This document shows positions 39,549 to 47,249 of a stretch of DNA of 64,000 nt, piece by piece. Position 1 is the stretch's first letter, and the number at the start of each line of letters is the position of its first letter. Position numbers and translations under genes: made by a program. The notes under the pieces were generated by a model. That model saw only the letters and a program-made list of their open reading frames with translations, was not told the DNA's origin and did not search any database. Origin of the DNA: Palleronia sp. LCG004 (GTDB lineage Bacteria; Pseudomonadota; Alphaproteobacteria; Rhodobacterales; Rhodobacteraceae); NCBI RefSeq assembly GCF_032931615.1, contig NZ_CP136759.1, positions 1,550,001-1,614,000 on the forward strand. The letters run 5' to 3'.

Positions 39549-39941
39549 ATGGAGAAGATCACGAAATCGGACGCCGAATGGAAGGCCCAGCTCGACGAGC
39601 AGGCCTATCACGTGACGCGCAAGCACGGCACCGAGCGCGCCGGCACGCACGAGGATTTTCCGGACGGTCCCGGCAGCTACAATTGCGTCTGCTGCGGGCT
39701 GCCCGTCTTCGACCAGGACCACAAGTTCGACAGCGGCACCGGCTGGCCGTCCTTCTATCAGCCCGCCGACGACAGCCATGTCGAGACGACCGAGGACCGC
39801 AAGTTCTTCATGAAGCGGACCGAAGTGCATTGCGCGCGCTGCGAGGCGCATCTGGGACACGTGTTCCCGGACGGACCGCGGCCGACCGGCCTGCGCTACT
39901 GCATCAACGGCGTCGCGCTCGACTTCGAGCCCAAGGCCTAG
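39549..39941 (+). CDS. msrB: Peptide-methionine (R)-S-oxide reductase
   Basis: A 130-residue MsrB repairing methionine-R-sulfoxide. The zinc ligands are two CxxC pairs (CVCC and CARC), the fold motif is FDSGTGWPSF and the catalytic cysteine is in LRYCING. Length is standard. Its stop overlaps the stop of the convergent bamE gene by 4 bp, leaving no room for a conventional terminator between them. Confidence 0.95.
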   Translation: MEKITKSDAEWKAQLDEQAYHVTRKHGTERAGTHEDFPDGPGSYNCVCCGLPVFDQDHKFDSGTGWPSFYQPADDSHVETTEDRKFFMKRTEVHCARCEAHLGHVFPDGPRPTGLRYCINGVALDFEPKA

Positions 39942-40384
39942 TCGAGGAAGCTCGCCGCGTCGACGTTGCCGATATTGCCGAACAATTGCTGCAGGAAGCC
40001 TACGCCCTGCACCTCGGCATCGGTGACGCGGCGCGAGAGGGCGATCACCCTGCCCCGTTCGAGGCCGAACCGTTCGACATTGCTGACGGTGCCGGCATCG
40101 GTGAACGAGATCGCGACGACCTCGCGGTCGATCTCCTCGGGGGCGCGCAGACCGAAATGGCGGAAGCGGCTCTGGACGTAGTACCAGCCGCTTTCCTCGA
40201 GAAGGCCCGAGGCGGTCGGGCGGCCGATGATCTCGGCCACGTCGTCCTGATCGGACACGCCCACGCGGATGTCCGACAATGCCGGATCGGGGGGCACGTA
40301 GCCGTGATTGCGATATACCGCGCTGCAGGAGGCGAGCCCCACGAGGGCCGCGATCGCCAGGATGCGCCGCAACGCTGGTGCCAT
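39938..40384 (-). CDS. bamE: Outer membrane protein assembly factor BamE (lipoprotein)
   Basis: A 148-residue SmpA/OmlA-family lipoprotein of the Bam complex. The signal peptide ends with the lipobox GLASC (Cys about residue 20). The family segment VGVSDQDDVAEIIGRPTA and YYVQSRFRHFG follow. The start at 40384 (MAPALRRI) gives a proper lipoprotein signal. It is divergent from yceD, the usual arrangement in Rhodobacterales. Confidence 0.87.
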   Translation of the reverse strand: MAPALRRILAIAALVGLASCSAVYRNHGYVPPDPALSDIRVGVSDQDDVAEIIGRPTASGLLEESGWYYVQSRFRHFGLRAPEEIDREVVAISFTDAGTVSNVERFGLERGRVIALSRRVTDAEVQGVGFLQQLFGNIGNVDAASFLD

Positions 40385-40475
40385 GATATCAGATCCTGCC
40401 TCTTGTCTCACCGGCTGGGCGCGGCTTACCTCCTGCTACAGCAAGATACGGGCTTACATCAAGAATGGAGAGATC

Positions 40476-41027
40476 ATGACCGAGACCGCCCGCAGATCGA
40501 CGCCGACGAAGTTCCGTCTGAGCGCCCTGAGCCGGACGCGGCCCCATGAATTCGAGATCGTGCCGGACCAGTCGGCCCTGTCCGCGCTGGCGGGCGAGCT
40601 CGATCTTTCGGCCCTCCGCAAGCTGCGCCTCACGGGCGAGCTTGTCCCCGAGGGGCGGTCGGACTGGCGGCTGGAGGCGATGCTGGGTGCCACGCTGGTG
40701 CAGCCCTGCGGCGTGACGCTCGAGCCGGTGACGACCCGCGTCGACGAGCCCGTCCGGCGTCGCTATGTCGAGGGGCTGGATCGCGACGCGCTGCCCTCCG
40801 AGCAGGAGATGCCCGAGGATGACAGCGTCGAGGCCCTGCCCGATACGCTGGACCTCGAAGCGGTCATGCACGAGGCGCTGATCCTCGCCGTGCCGCCCTT
40901 CCCCCGCGCCCCGGGGGCCGAGGCGCTCGACATGGCGGTGACGGAGCCCGGCTCCACCCCCATGACGGACGACGACGCGAAGCCGCTGGCCGGGCTGCGC
41001 GACGCGATGAAACGCTCGGAACACTAA
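40476..41027 (+). CDS. yceD: DUF177 (YceD) family protein
   Basis: A 183-residue DUF177 protein, a family linked to 23S rRNA or large-subunit maturation. The conserved central motif with the CGVTLEPV cysteine and the acidic DTLDLEAVMHEALILAVPPFPRAPG segment are present. In most relatives rpmF follows it; here the next gene is the convergent folB, overlapping by 4 bp, so the usual yceD-rpmF-plsX-fabH order is broken. GGAG precedes the ATG at 40476. Confidence 0.85.
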   Translation: MTETARRSTPTKFRLSALSRTRPHEFEIVPDQSALSALAGELDLSALRKLRLTGELVPEGRSDWRLEAMLGATLVQPCGVTLEPVTTRVDEPVRRRYVEGLDRDALPSEQEMPEDDSVEALPDTLDLEAVMHEALILAVPPFPRAPGAEALDMAVTEPGSTPMTDDDAKPLAGLRDAMKRSEH

Positions 41028-41359
41028 CCCGAGAAGGTCACGCCCACCGATCTGCAATCCGGGTAGATGTCGGGCTTGCGGGACGACACGCGGGCCTCGA
41101 CCACGTGGTCGAGGCCCGTGACGAAGGCGTGGATGCGGCTTGTCAGTTCTTCCTGCGTCGCGATGTGCGTGCCCGCATATTCGCGGATGTGATCGGCCAC
41201 CCGGTCGTAATCGACATGCAGGGTGCCGTCGGCATCGGGCACGTCGATCCGCATTTCGACGCTGACGAGGACGCGCTGCCGGTCACGCTGCTCCGCCTCG
41301 TGGATGCCGAGGAACATGCGGATCTCGAGATCCTCGAGCCGGATGTCAAAGCGCGCCAT
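41024..41359 (-). CDS. folB: Dihydroneopterin aldolase family protein
   Basis: A 111-residue FolB-like protein of the folate pathway. The start is IRLEDLEIRMFLGIHEAEQRDRQ and the C-terminal segment VSSRKPDIYPDCRSVGVTF. The start at 41359 (MARFD) is fixed by an AGGAGG ribosome site at 41369-41374, nine bases upstream; an ATG at 41368 would sit directly on it. The N-terminus overlaps the SDR gene upstream by 14 bp. Confidence 0.82.
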   Translation of the reverse strand: MARFDIRLEDLEIRMFLGIHEAEQRDRQRVLVSVEMRIDVPDADGTLHVDYDRVADHIREYAGTHIATQEELTSRIHAFVTGLDHVVEARVSSRKPDIYPDCRSVGVTFSG

Positions 41360-42119
41360 CGACGCCATCCTCCTGTGCGAGAAAGGCCACATCGCGGCCG
41401 AGTTCCATCAGTGACTGCCCCCCGTCGAGCGTGACGATGTGACCGTCGAGGCCCTTTTCGCGCCAGAGATATTCGAGCGTGCGCGCGATATCCTCGGGGA
41501 AAACCCTGCGACCGAGCGGATTGATCCGCGCGGTTTTCTGGAACTCCGCCTCGCTCTGCGCGCCGGAGACCAGCGTGATGCTGGGCGCGATGCCGCAGAC
41601 CCGTGGCCGCCCGCCCAGGCGCTTCGCCAGCAACCGGGTCGCCGACAGAAGCGCCGACTTGCTGATCGTGTAGGTGAAGAAGTCGGGGTTGAGCGCGAAG
41701 ACCTTGTTGTCGAGCATGTTGACGACGAGCCCGTCGCCCCCGCCCGCCTGATCCGCCATCCGTGCCGAGAGGCGGACCGGAGCCTTGAGATTCACCGCCA
41801 GATGATCGTCAAACTTCGCCTCGTCGAGATCGAGGAGATCGTCGTTCGAGAAGGTGGAGGCGTTGTTGAGCAGCAGATCGACCGGACCTGTCGCTGCGAG
41901 GGCCGCGTCGAAGATCCGGTCGATCGCGCCTGCATCCGCAAGGTCGCCCTGCACCACCGCACAGGAATGCCCGTCTCGACCGAGCTCATCCGACAGCGCC
42001 TGCGCCGCGTCGGTCGATCGGTTGCAATGGATCGTGACGGCCCATCCGAGCGCCGCGAAATGACGCGCGACGGATGCGCCGATCCGCCTGGCCCCACCGG
42101 TGACGAGAAGATGCGGCAT
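41346..42119 (-). CDS. Short-chain dehydrogenase, FolM/pteridine reductase-like
   Basis: A 257-residue SDR. The nucleotide motif is TGGARRIG, the arginine-rich form seen in pteridine reductases and FolM; NNAST follows, and the active site is YTISKSAL with Tyr and Lys. Its partner downstream is a dihydroneopterin aldolase, so a role in reducing dihydrofolate or dihydromonapterin is a reasonable inference. It is the last chromosomal gene before the tRNA fragment and its ATG is 22 bp from the tRNA terminator. Confidence 0.78.
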   Translation of the reverse strand: MPHLLVTGGARRIGASVARHFAALGWAVTIHCNRSTDAAQALSDELGRDGHSCAVVQGDLADAGAIDRIFDAALAATGPVDLLLNNASTFSNDDLLDLDEAKFDDHLAVNLKAPVRLSARMADQAGGGDGLVVNMLDNKVFALNPDFFTYTISKSALLSATRLLAKRLGGRPRVCGIAPSITLVSGAQSEAEFQKTARINPLGRRVFPEDIARTLEYLWREKGLDGHIVTLDGGQSLMELGRDVAFLAQEDGVDGAL

Positions 42120-42140
42120 CCCCGCCCCCCTTTACGAAAA

Positions 42141-42162
42141 CGGGCACCGCCAAGGGTGCCCG
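42141..42162 (-). terminator. Intrinsic terminator of the tRNA-Val gene
   Basis: A perfect 8-bp stem CGGGCACC/GGTGCCCG with a short loop, followed on the minus strand by TTTTCGT. It lies 27 bp beyond the tRNA 3'-CCA and so would have terminated the tRNA transcript before the element integrated. Confidence 0.7.
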
Positions 42163-42188
42163 CAACGGCCGCATCACACGGCAAAGAA

Positions 42189-42255
42189 TGGTGGGTGATA
42201 AGAGATTTGAACTCCTGACATCTTCGATGTGAACGAAGCAACTGCCAGCCAAGTT
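42189..42255 (-). tRNA. Truncated tRNA-Val(CAC): integration-site remnant (attL/attR)
   Basis: Read on the minus strand, this has a D arm (AACT/AGTT), an anticodon arm CTTCG-TTCACAT-CGAAG with anticodon CAC, a T arm AGGAG/CTCTT and the 3' acceptor strand ATCACCC plus ACCA. The 5' acceptor strand GGGTGAT expected to pair with it is absent; the bases there (TTGATCTC on the plus strand) do not pair. This is the displaced 3' portion left after an element integrated into the tRNA gene, so it is not a working tRNA. The intact copy should be at the far end of the element. Confidence 0.75.
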
Positions 42256-42887
42256 ATTGATCTCTTCCCCACAGTTCTCTTTATGCATGAACTATGGCGA
42301 TGGTCCAGACCGAGAACACGTAGTGATCCCGGTTCACTGAACCAGAGAGCGCTTCGTAATAATCTATCATTAAGTTGACGTCAGGAGATTTACCGTGAGA
42401 AAAGCACCAGTCAGTGCCACTAGCGGTACACTGGCCCATAGCATAATTTTATGCCCGATGGTGTCCTCGCTCTAACGCGTACATTCAATGTAGCTCGTAT
42501 GTGGCCTCTTCACAAAACGATCGATAGAAGGGTTCGCGGAAGCTTTCCAACTAAGCGCTATCATCTTACGCCGCATCGAAGCCTACCAGCTCGATGTTCC
42601 TCCAGGGGCTAGGCCACCGACCATTACGAATCACCCCAACGAGCTAAAAGCTTGCGAACGGACGATTCTGACAAAATTTGCAGCGACTACGCCATACCGC
42701 CATCGAAAGCGTACACGCCGACGTCCAACGAACCTCAGCGTGAAGGCAAATGTCAAACCAGTGTTACAGCGGAGCAGGTCATGTCTAGTTTATAGGTTCT
42801 CCGCTGTCACACACGTTCAACGCAAGTTCTGCTAGCCATTTCTGCAGAAAAGTGCAAAAAAGTGGTCGAAAGAGCTGGGAAGCATGC
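42256..42887. other. Non-coding left end of the prophage
   Basis: About 630 bp with no convincing gene. Base composition drops sharply compared with the chromosome. One 26-codon reading frame (GTG at about 42394, with an AGGAG upstream, ending near 42474) is too short to defend. No integrase or excisionase fragment is recognisable. It should contain the promoter of the ATPase gene. Confidence 0.5.
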
Positions 42888-44165
42888 ATGCTGATTGAAT
42901 TTTCTGTACAGAATCACCGTACGTTCCGCACCAAACAGACATTTACTATGGCAGCAACTGCGACGACACAGCGCGCGGGTCATGGACACGTACTTCAAAC
43001 CGGTTTTCCAGCAATGCCGTTTGTCCTTACTGAGGCATGTATATTCGGTGCCAATGGTTCCGGGAAGTCTTCCTTGATAAATGCTATGGCAGCGATGAAA
43101 CATTTTGTTCGAACTAGCGGCAAAAATTCGCCAGGCGATCAATTTGAGACTAAGCCATTCGTATTTGACTCAACATCACACAAAGAAGCTTCGGAATTCG
43201 AAGTGGTCTTTATCGTGGGCGATCTGATCTATCATTACGGTTTTTCGCTCACAAAAAACAGAGTTATCGAAGAATGGCTTTTTGCACGGTCAAAAACCAC
43301 AGGAAGAGAGCGCCACATATTCTCTCGGGAATTTAATCCCTTGGAGGGTGAATACGATTGGCACCTAAATTCCAGCCAATTGAAGGGCGAACGGGATAGC
43401 TGGAAGTCCCAAACCTTAGAGAATGCGCTGTTCCTCAGCACGGCAGTTCGACTCAATGCCGAATACCTAGATCCTGTCTTCAACTGGATTACAAAATCGT
43501 GGCAGTTGATATATTCAGACGAACTAGAGCATCGCACAAGCCGAACTACCGATTGGCTTAGGGAAGAGGAAAAGAAAAAGAGAATTTTGCAGTTTCTCGC
43601 AAGCGCCGATATAGAACTTGCTGACGTTAGCGTAGAAGACAAAGAAGTTCCTGCAGAAGTTTTTTCCGTTGTAAAGGCATTTGTCGAGAGCCAGAACGAT
43701 GGCGAAAAACTAGATATAAATGATATGAAAATGCCGGATCTCACCACCTATAGGGTTGACTCAGAGGGAACAAAGAGGAGCCTTGCTTTTAGAGAAGAAT
43801 CTTCTGGGACCCAAGCTCTATTTGGCTTATCAGCTGTAATACTAGATACCCTTGACAACGGAAGAACTTTGGTAGTGGATGAACTTAACACTGGACTTCA
43901 TCCACTGGCCTTTCAGCATCTAGTTGGCCTTTTTGCTTCAGAGAAAATAAATAGCAAAGGCGCACAGTTAGTTTTTACAACGCATGACACCTCAGTTGCA
44001 GACCAAGAATGCTTAGGAAGAGATCAGATTTGGATGGTAGAGAAAGATCCTCAGCTGTCGGCTCGCCTCGTTCCTCTGTCGGACTTCAAGGAACGTGGAG
44101 CTAAAGGGTTCCAAAAGAAGTATTTGGATGGTCGGTTTGGTGGTGTTCCCAGAGTACTTGAGTAA
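42888..44165 (+). CDS. AAA-family ATPase, AbiLi/RloA-like defence component
   Basis: A 425-residue ATPase of the AAA_15/AAA_21 type (ABC-like fold without membrane domain). The Walker A is GANGSGKS at residues 54-61, an ABC-like signature SSGTQ lies before the Walker B LVVDE at about 328-332, and the switch histidine is in FTTHDTS. The start MLIEFSVQNHRTF is typical of the family and is preferred over the GTG 12 codons upstream. It is followed after 6 bp by an RloB-like gene, the arrangement of the AbiL abortive-infection system. Codon use is far more AT-rich than the chromosome, indicating transfer. Pairing makes a phage-defence role likely but unproven. Confidence 0.82.
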   Translation: MLIEFSVQNHRTFRTKQTFTMAATATTQRAGHGHVLQTGFPAMPFVLTEACIFGANGSGKSSLINAMAAMKHFVRTSGKNSPGDQFETKPFVFDSTSHKEASEFEVVFIVGDLIYHYGFSLTKNRVIEEWLFARSKTTGRERHIFSREFNPLEGEYDWHLNSSQLKGERDSWKSQTLENALFLSTAVRLNAEYLDPVFNWITKSWQLIYSDELEHRTSRTTDWLREEEKKKRILQFLASADIELADVSVEDKEVPAEVFSVVKAFVESQNDGEKLDINDMKMPDLTTYRVDSEGTKRSLAFREESSGTQALFGLSAVILDTLDNGRTLVVDELNTGLHPLAFQHLVGLFASEKINSKGAQLVFTTHDTSVADQECLGRDQIWMVEKDPQLSARLVPLSDFKERGAKGFQKKYLDGRFGGVPRVLE

Positions 44166-44171
44166 ACTCTA

Positions 44172-44864
44172 ATGAAACGAAAATCAAAGTCTATTCGAGA
44201 ACTCAGACGGCCCCGCCCAACTAAAACTGAAAGAGACAAGGTATTAATCGTAACAGAGGGAGAGAAAACTGAGCCAGACTACTTCAATAGGCTCATTGCC
44301 ACTTTGGGATTAACTACGGCCAAAGTTCGCGTCTCGGGTGAAGGCGGAGCTGCTCCAGTGAGTGTATTCGAAGCTGCAGAACAAATTCTAATACGCGATG
44401 ACGATTTTGAACAAGTATATGTAGTGTTCGATAGAGATGAGCACGAATCTTATGATGAGGCTATTGCTAAAGTTCATGGCCTTTCTCAGAGAAATGCTTT
44501 TCGAAAGAAGACGATCAAGGCAATTACTTCTGTCCCGTGCTTCGAGGTTTGGTTCAGATTACACGCTTCTAATAGCTGCAAGCCTTATACCGGCAACGCA
44601 GGAGGTCAGACAGCGGCTAAAGCACTAGTTTCAGACTTGAGAACCGCCGAAATACATGGGGAAAAAGTATTTTCCAATTATGACAAAAAAAACTGCGAAG
44701 CTTTTTTTAGACAATTAGCTTTGCATCGTTCGGAAGCAAAAACTAGATCAGCTCGGGTGCTTAGCCAGGCAAAGGCTCGTGGCGATGCGGAACATCATGA
44801 AAACCCATCGACGAGAGTTCATCTAGTTGTCGAGGCATTAGAGAAACTATCTAAGAACTCATAG
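44172..44864 (+). CDS. RloB-like protein, AbiLii-type defence component
   Basis: A 230-residue RloB-domain protein. The N-terminal motif LIVTEGEKTEPDYF is at residues 25-38, and the acidic VVFDRDEH at about 84-91 gives the Glu plus DxD pattern of a TOPRIM-like nucleic-acid active site. SVPCFEVWFRLHA, typical of RloB proteins, follows. The first 20 residues are highly basic. It is in an operon with the ATPase. In known AbiL-type systems both genes are needed; the reaction of this component is not established here. Confidence 0.82.
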   Translation: MKRKSKSIRELRRPRPTKTERDKVLIVTEGEKTEPDYFNRLIATLGLTTAKVRVSGEGGAAPVSVFEAAEQILIRDDDFEQVYVVFDRDEHESYDEAIAKVHGLSQRNAFRKKTIKAITSVPCFEVWFRLHASNSCKPYTGNAGGQTAAKALVSDLRTAEIHGEKVFSNYDKKNCEAFFRQLALHRSEAKTRSARVLSQAKARGDAEHHENPSTRVHLVVEALEKLSKNS

Positions 44865-45237
44865 CGGAAAGCAGATATGGTATGCCTTCCGATCTTTTGC
44901 TTTTCTTGATTGTCTGAAATTTTTTGCAAACAGAACGCTATAGCCGTAAACTGATACAGTCCGCTTACCAAAGCCTAGGGGCCTAAGCTCGACGCGGCGA
45001 GCTTGAACCAAAGTTTTGCCCATAAACTTTTCAATACCTCTCTCCCTTATTGTATAACCATGAACGTTTAGGCTCAGGCCCATTTAGTTGGTTGGGCGAA
45101 CTTGATCCGCCGTCTGTAAGCGAGAACTGCGGATCAGGACAGTTCTGCTCGCGACTTAGGAAGCGTTACACCGCTGCGTATGCGCGACGATCGGATGTCA
45201 GGCCTTCGCGCAACGCCGCGAGCGTGGGGATGGGCAG

Positions 45238-45432
45238 TTATGACGGGTCGGTGGTCTTATGGACGATCCGAGCACCGTGCAGCATCAGAAGATTATCGTA
45301 CGGATAGACCCGCACCGCCGTCGGCCACGCAGCCATCGCGATTGAGAATGAAACCGTCTGCACGATCGTCTCAGACGAACCGTCAGGCAACTCTCGAATG
45401 ATCCGATGGGAGAAGTCATGAACGCGTCGCAT
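45238..45432 (-). CDS. Small protein of unknown function
   Basis: A 64-residue frame with protein-like composition (MRRVHDFSHRIIRELPDGSSE... to ...HKTTDPS), including an AMAAWPTAVRVYP core. It has no signal peptide or membrane segment. There is no strong ribosome site. It resembles small phage-borne hypothetical proteins in style, but I cannot place it in a family. Confidence 0.35.
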   Translation of the reverse strand: MRRVHDFSHRIIRELPDGSSETIVQTVSFSIAMAAWPTAVRVYPYDNLLMLHGARIVHKTTDPS

Positions 45433-45573
45433 GGGGCGATCTAAGCGAGAACGTAAGATGAACGCCAGAGATATTTTGTCTTGTCAGCTGGACGGGCTTA
45501 TCGGCTTCTGCCCTGCCTCTAAACGACTATCCTCCAGCCACCCAGTCCTTGGCCTGCAGAGGTCTGGGCCGAG

Positions 45574-46023
45574 ATGACGCGCTCGACAATCTGGCTAGTT
45601 GGCGCATGGGGGCGATGCGTGATCGAGATCGGGGATGATGCATGGTCCAGAAGCAAGCTCTCTTCGCCAGTCATGTGCGCGGAGCGGGACGCTAAGCCCA
45701 AGATGACGGCCGGAGACGCGTTCGCTTGGGATCAGGTCGGCGCGCCCCGTGTCATACGATCGGTTCGACCCGTGGGCCCCGTGCTCCGTGCCGACGCCCC
45801 GACCAGCGGCCGGTCCTACGTGCCGCCTCCCGCGCCCGCTCTCGTTCCGGTCGGAGGCAAGTTTAAAAAGCCCTCAACGCGGCATGCGGTCGTGGATGGG
45901 CTACGCACTGGTATCGTATCGCTGCCCGGCGGCGCGCTGCTCCTGCTTACCGGCATTATCGGACTCGCGCTTCGCCGTTGCCATGGACCGTCCTCCAGAT
46001 ATCGCGTGGCCGTGTCAGGCTGA
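45574..46023 (+). pseudogene. Possible remnant of a VPLPA-CTERM protein (C-terminal sorting signal)
   Basis: The end of this 149-codon frame reads IVSLPGGALLLLTGIIGLALRR, which has the layout of a VPLPA-CTERM signal: short Pro-containing motif, hydrophobic stretch, basic tail. The preceding part has no signal peptide and does not look like a secreted domain, so if real it is a broken gene. It overlaps an opposing coding-like segment, and chance cannot be excluded. Confidence 0.25.
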
Positions 46024-46232
46024 TGGTATATCCCCAACCGTCGCTGAATGCGGAGTGTTACCTGCCGGGCGCGGCACGAGGCTGGAGATTCGGAGCCCTC
46101 GCGGTCCATCGTATCGTGAGCGCGAGTACGAGCTTCCAGCCAAGCATCACTACCGAATTCCGCGATCAGCTTCTCGGCGTCACGGTGAACTGCGGCACGC
46201 GCATCGAGGAATCTACGAACGAAATCGAGCAT
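45816..46232 (-). CDS. Hypothetical protein, possibly frame-disrupted
   Basis: The first 80 residues from MLDFVRRFLDARAAVHR look genuinely coding: amphipathic helices (AEKLIAEFGSDAWLEARTRA) and a QPDTATRYLED end that resembles small alphaproteobacterial phage or island proteins. The remaining 60 residues (SRSSAPPGSDT... onward) look like out-of-frame read-through, so the original gene probably ended near 45970. It is antisense to the VPLPA-like remnant. Function unknown. Confidence 0.35.
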   Translation of the reverse strand: MLDFVRRFLDARAAVHRDAEKLIAEFGSDAWLEARTRAHDTMDREGSESPASCRARQVTLRIQRRLGIYHQPDTATRYLEDGPWQRRSASPIMPVSRSSAPPGSDTIPVRSPSTTACRVEGFLNLPPTGTRAGAGGGT

Positions 46233-46307
46233 ACTGACAAGGTTGCATGCCAGCATGGCGAGGTGAGGGCCAGATTGTGTCCGACAGCCGACTTGTGAAA
46301 AATATTC

Positions 46308-46403
46308 GGGGCGCAGAAAAGTTTTCCTGCGCCCCTAACCAACCTTTCGGTAGATTAGATTCGCCCGGCCAAGGCACGAATCACATCAAAAGGTTGAAAT
46401 AGT
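46308..46403 (+). promoter_or_regulatory. Leader 1 with hairpin, upstream of the first VPLPA-CTERM gene
   Basis: A perfect 9-bp stem GGGGCGCAG (46308-46316) / CTGCGCCCC (46327-46335), loop AAAAGTTTTC, then 68 nt to the ATG containing CAACC and GAATCA (46378-46383). The same arrangement with different stem bases recurs at 47154-47249, so this is a duplicated element. It could be an RNA regulatory leader or a terminator/antiterminator. Confidence 0.5.
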
Positions 46404-47054
46404 ATGTTACGAACAATCGCAGCGAGTGCAATGCTCGCTCTTTGCGCAAGTGCTGCCTCGGCAGCGACACTTGTCTATACTGGAGACTACTACAACGAAA
46501 GGAACGTATCGGGAGATACCGAGCCATGTGTCAATTCGTGCAATGGAGTAGTTCAAGAAGGCTTTGGACCCTTTGACAGAATTCAAATGAAGGTCGAACT
46601 GAATCGTAGGCTTTTACCATTCGAATATTTTGATTTCTTCGAACGCAACCAGGTGTCGGACGAATCCGGGCTAACCGTTCTGTCTTTCTGGGCAAGCAAT
46701 GGTATTTTCAGCACCAGCCAAACAGATATCGCGTCTTTTACCGCAGGTGCTGACGGCAATATAGCTGAATGGGACATCAGATTCGGCGAGAATAGCGGGT
46801 TCGACGATGATTATTCGCAGTCAACCTCGCTTATGGACAGATCATCTCACCGGCGAGAGTACGCGCTCGAGGATGGCATCGGCGCAACTTTTGCCGATGC
46901 GTCGACCTACGGCCCAGGAACCTGGAGTTACGTCGAAGGTACCGCAGCTGCCCCGGACGAGATCGCAGCAGTACCGCTACCAGCTTCCGTTCCCCTCCTA
47001 GCGACCGGCTTCGGCATCCTAGCATTCATCCGACGTCGCAAAGCCACCTCTTAG
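46404..47054 (+). CDS. VPLPA-CTERM sorting domain-containing secreted protein
   Basis: A 216-residue exported protein. A Sec signal peptide occupies residues 1-20 (ends ASA). The middle is a Ser/Asp/Gly-rich beta-type domain without recognised motifs. The C-terminus AAVPLPASVPLLATGFGILAFIRRRK is a full VPLPA-CTERM signal, the substrate class of the exosortase XrtD type in Rhodobacterales, so the protein should be processed at the inner membrane and released or attached to the surface. An AAGG site precedes the ATG. Codon use is AT-rich. Confidence 0.75.
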   Translation: MLRTIAASAMLALCASAASAATLVYTGDYYNERNVSGDTEPCVNSCNGVVQEGFGPFDRIQMKVELNRRLLPFEYFDFFERNQVSDESGLTVLSFWASNGIFSTSQTDIASFTAGADGNIAEWDIRFGENSGFDDDYSQSTSLMDRSSHRREYALEDGIGATFADASTYGPGTWSYVEGTAAAPDEIAAVPLPASVPLLATGFGILAFIRRRKATS

Positions 47055-47153
47055 AGACTGTCCGAGCCGGAGGAATTTTCCGCAGACATATGTCGTCTAA
47101 GATCGAACTGCCTGACGTTGTTACAAGGTTACAGTAAGATAAATGCTTAAGCA

Positions 47154-47249
47154 GATCGGGGCAGAGGAACTTTTTCCGAGCCCCGATCACAACCGTTTGG
47201 TAACCTGATCATGCCGAGCCACGGCGAATCAAGTTACAGGATTGATATA
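47154..47249 (+). promoter_or_regulatory. Leader 2 with hairpin, upstream of the second VPLPA-CTERM gene
   Basis: A perfect 9-bp stem GATCGGGGC (47154-47162) / GCCCCGATC (47180-47188), with an inner GGAA/TTCC pairing. Then 61 nt to the ATG, containing ACAACCG and GAATCA (47226-47231), as in leader 1. Stem sequences differ between the two leaders while pairing is kept, which argues for a structural role. It also lies about 100 bp after the previous stop, so it might act as that gene's terminator. Confidence 0.5.

Larger units (their letters stand above)
44865..46403. other. Mosaic stretch with few intact genes
   Basis: About 1.5 kb between the RloB-like gene and the first VPLPA-CTERM gene. 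It holds a small plausible protein (45238-45432), a sorting-signal-like tail (near 45900-46020) and an opposing coding-like segment (46232 downwards) that overlap one another, plus unassigned sequence. GC rises in parts. I read it as debris from past insertions. Confidence 0.45.

Noticed and set aside
42189..42255. Functional tRNA-Val
   Set aside because: The 5' acceptor strand cannot pair with the 3' strand, so the molecule could not be matured or charged.
42256..42887. Integrase or excisionase gene at the left end
   Set aside because: No tyrosine or serine recombinase motif in any frame; only tiny frames. The integrase is expected at the other end.
45050..45307. 85-codon plus-strand frame
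   Set aside because: No ribosome site, biased composition, and overlaps the better minus-strand small protein.
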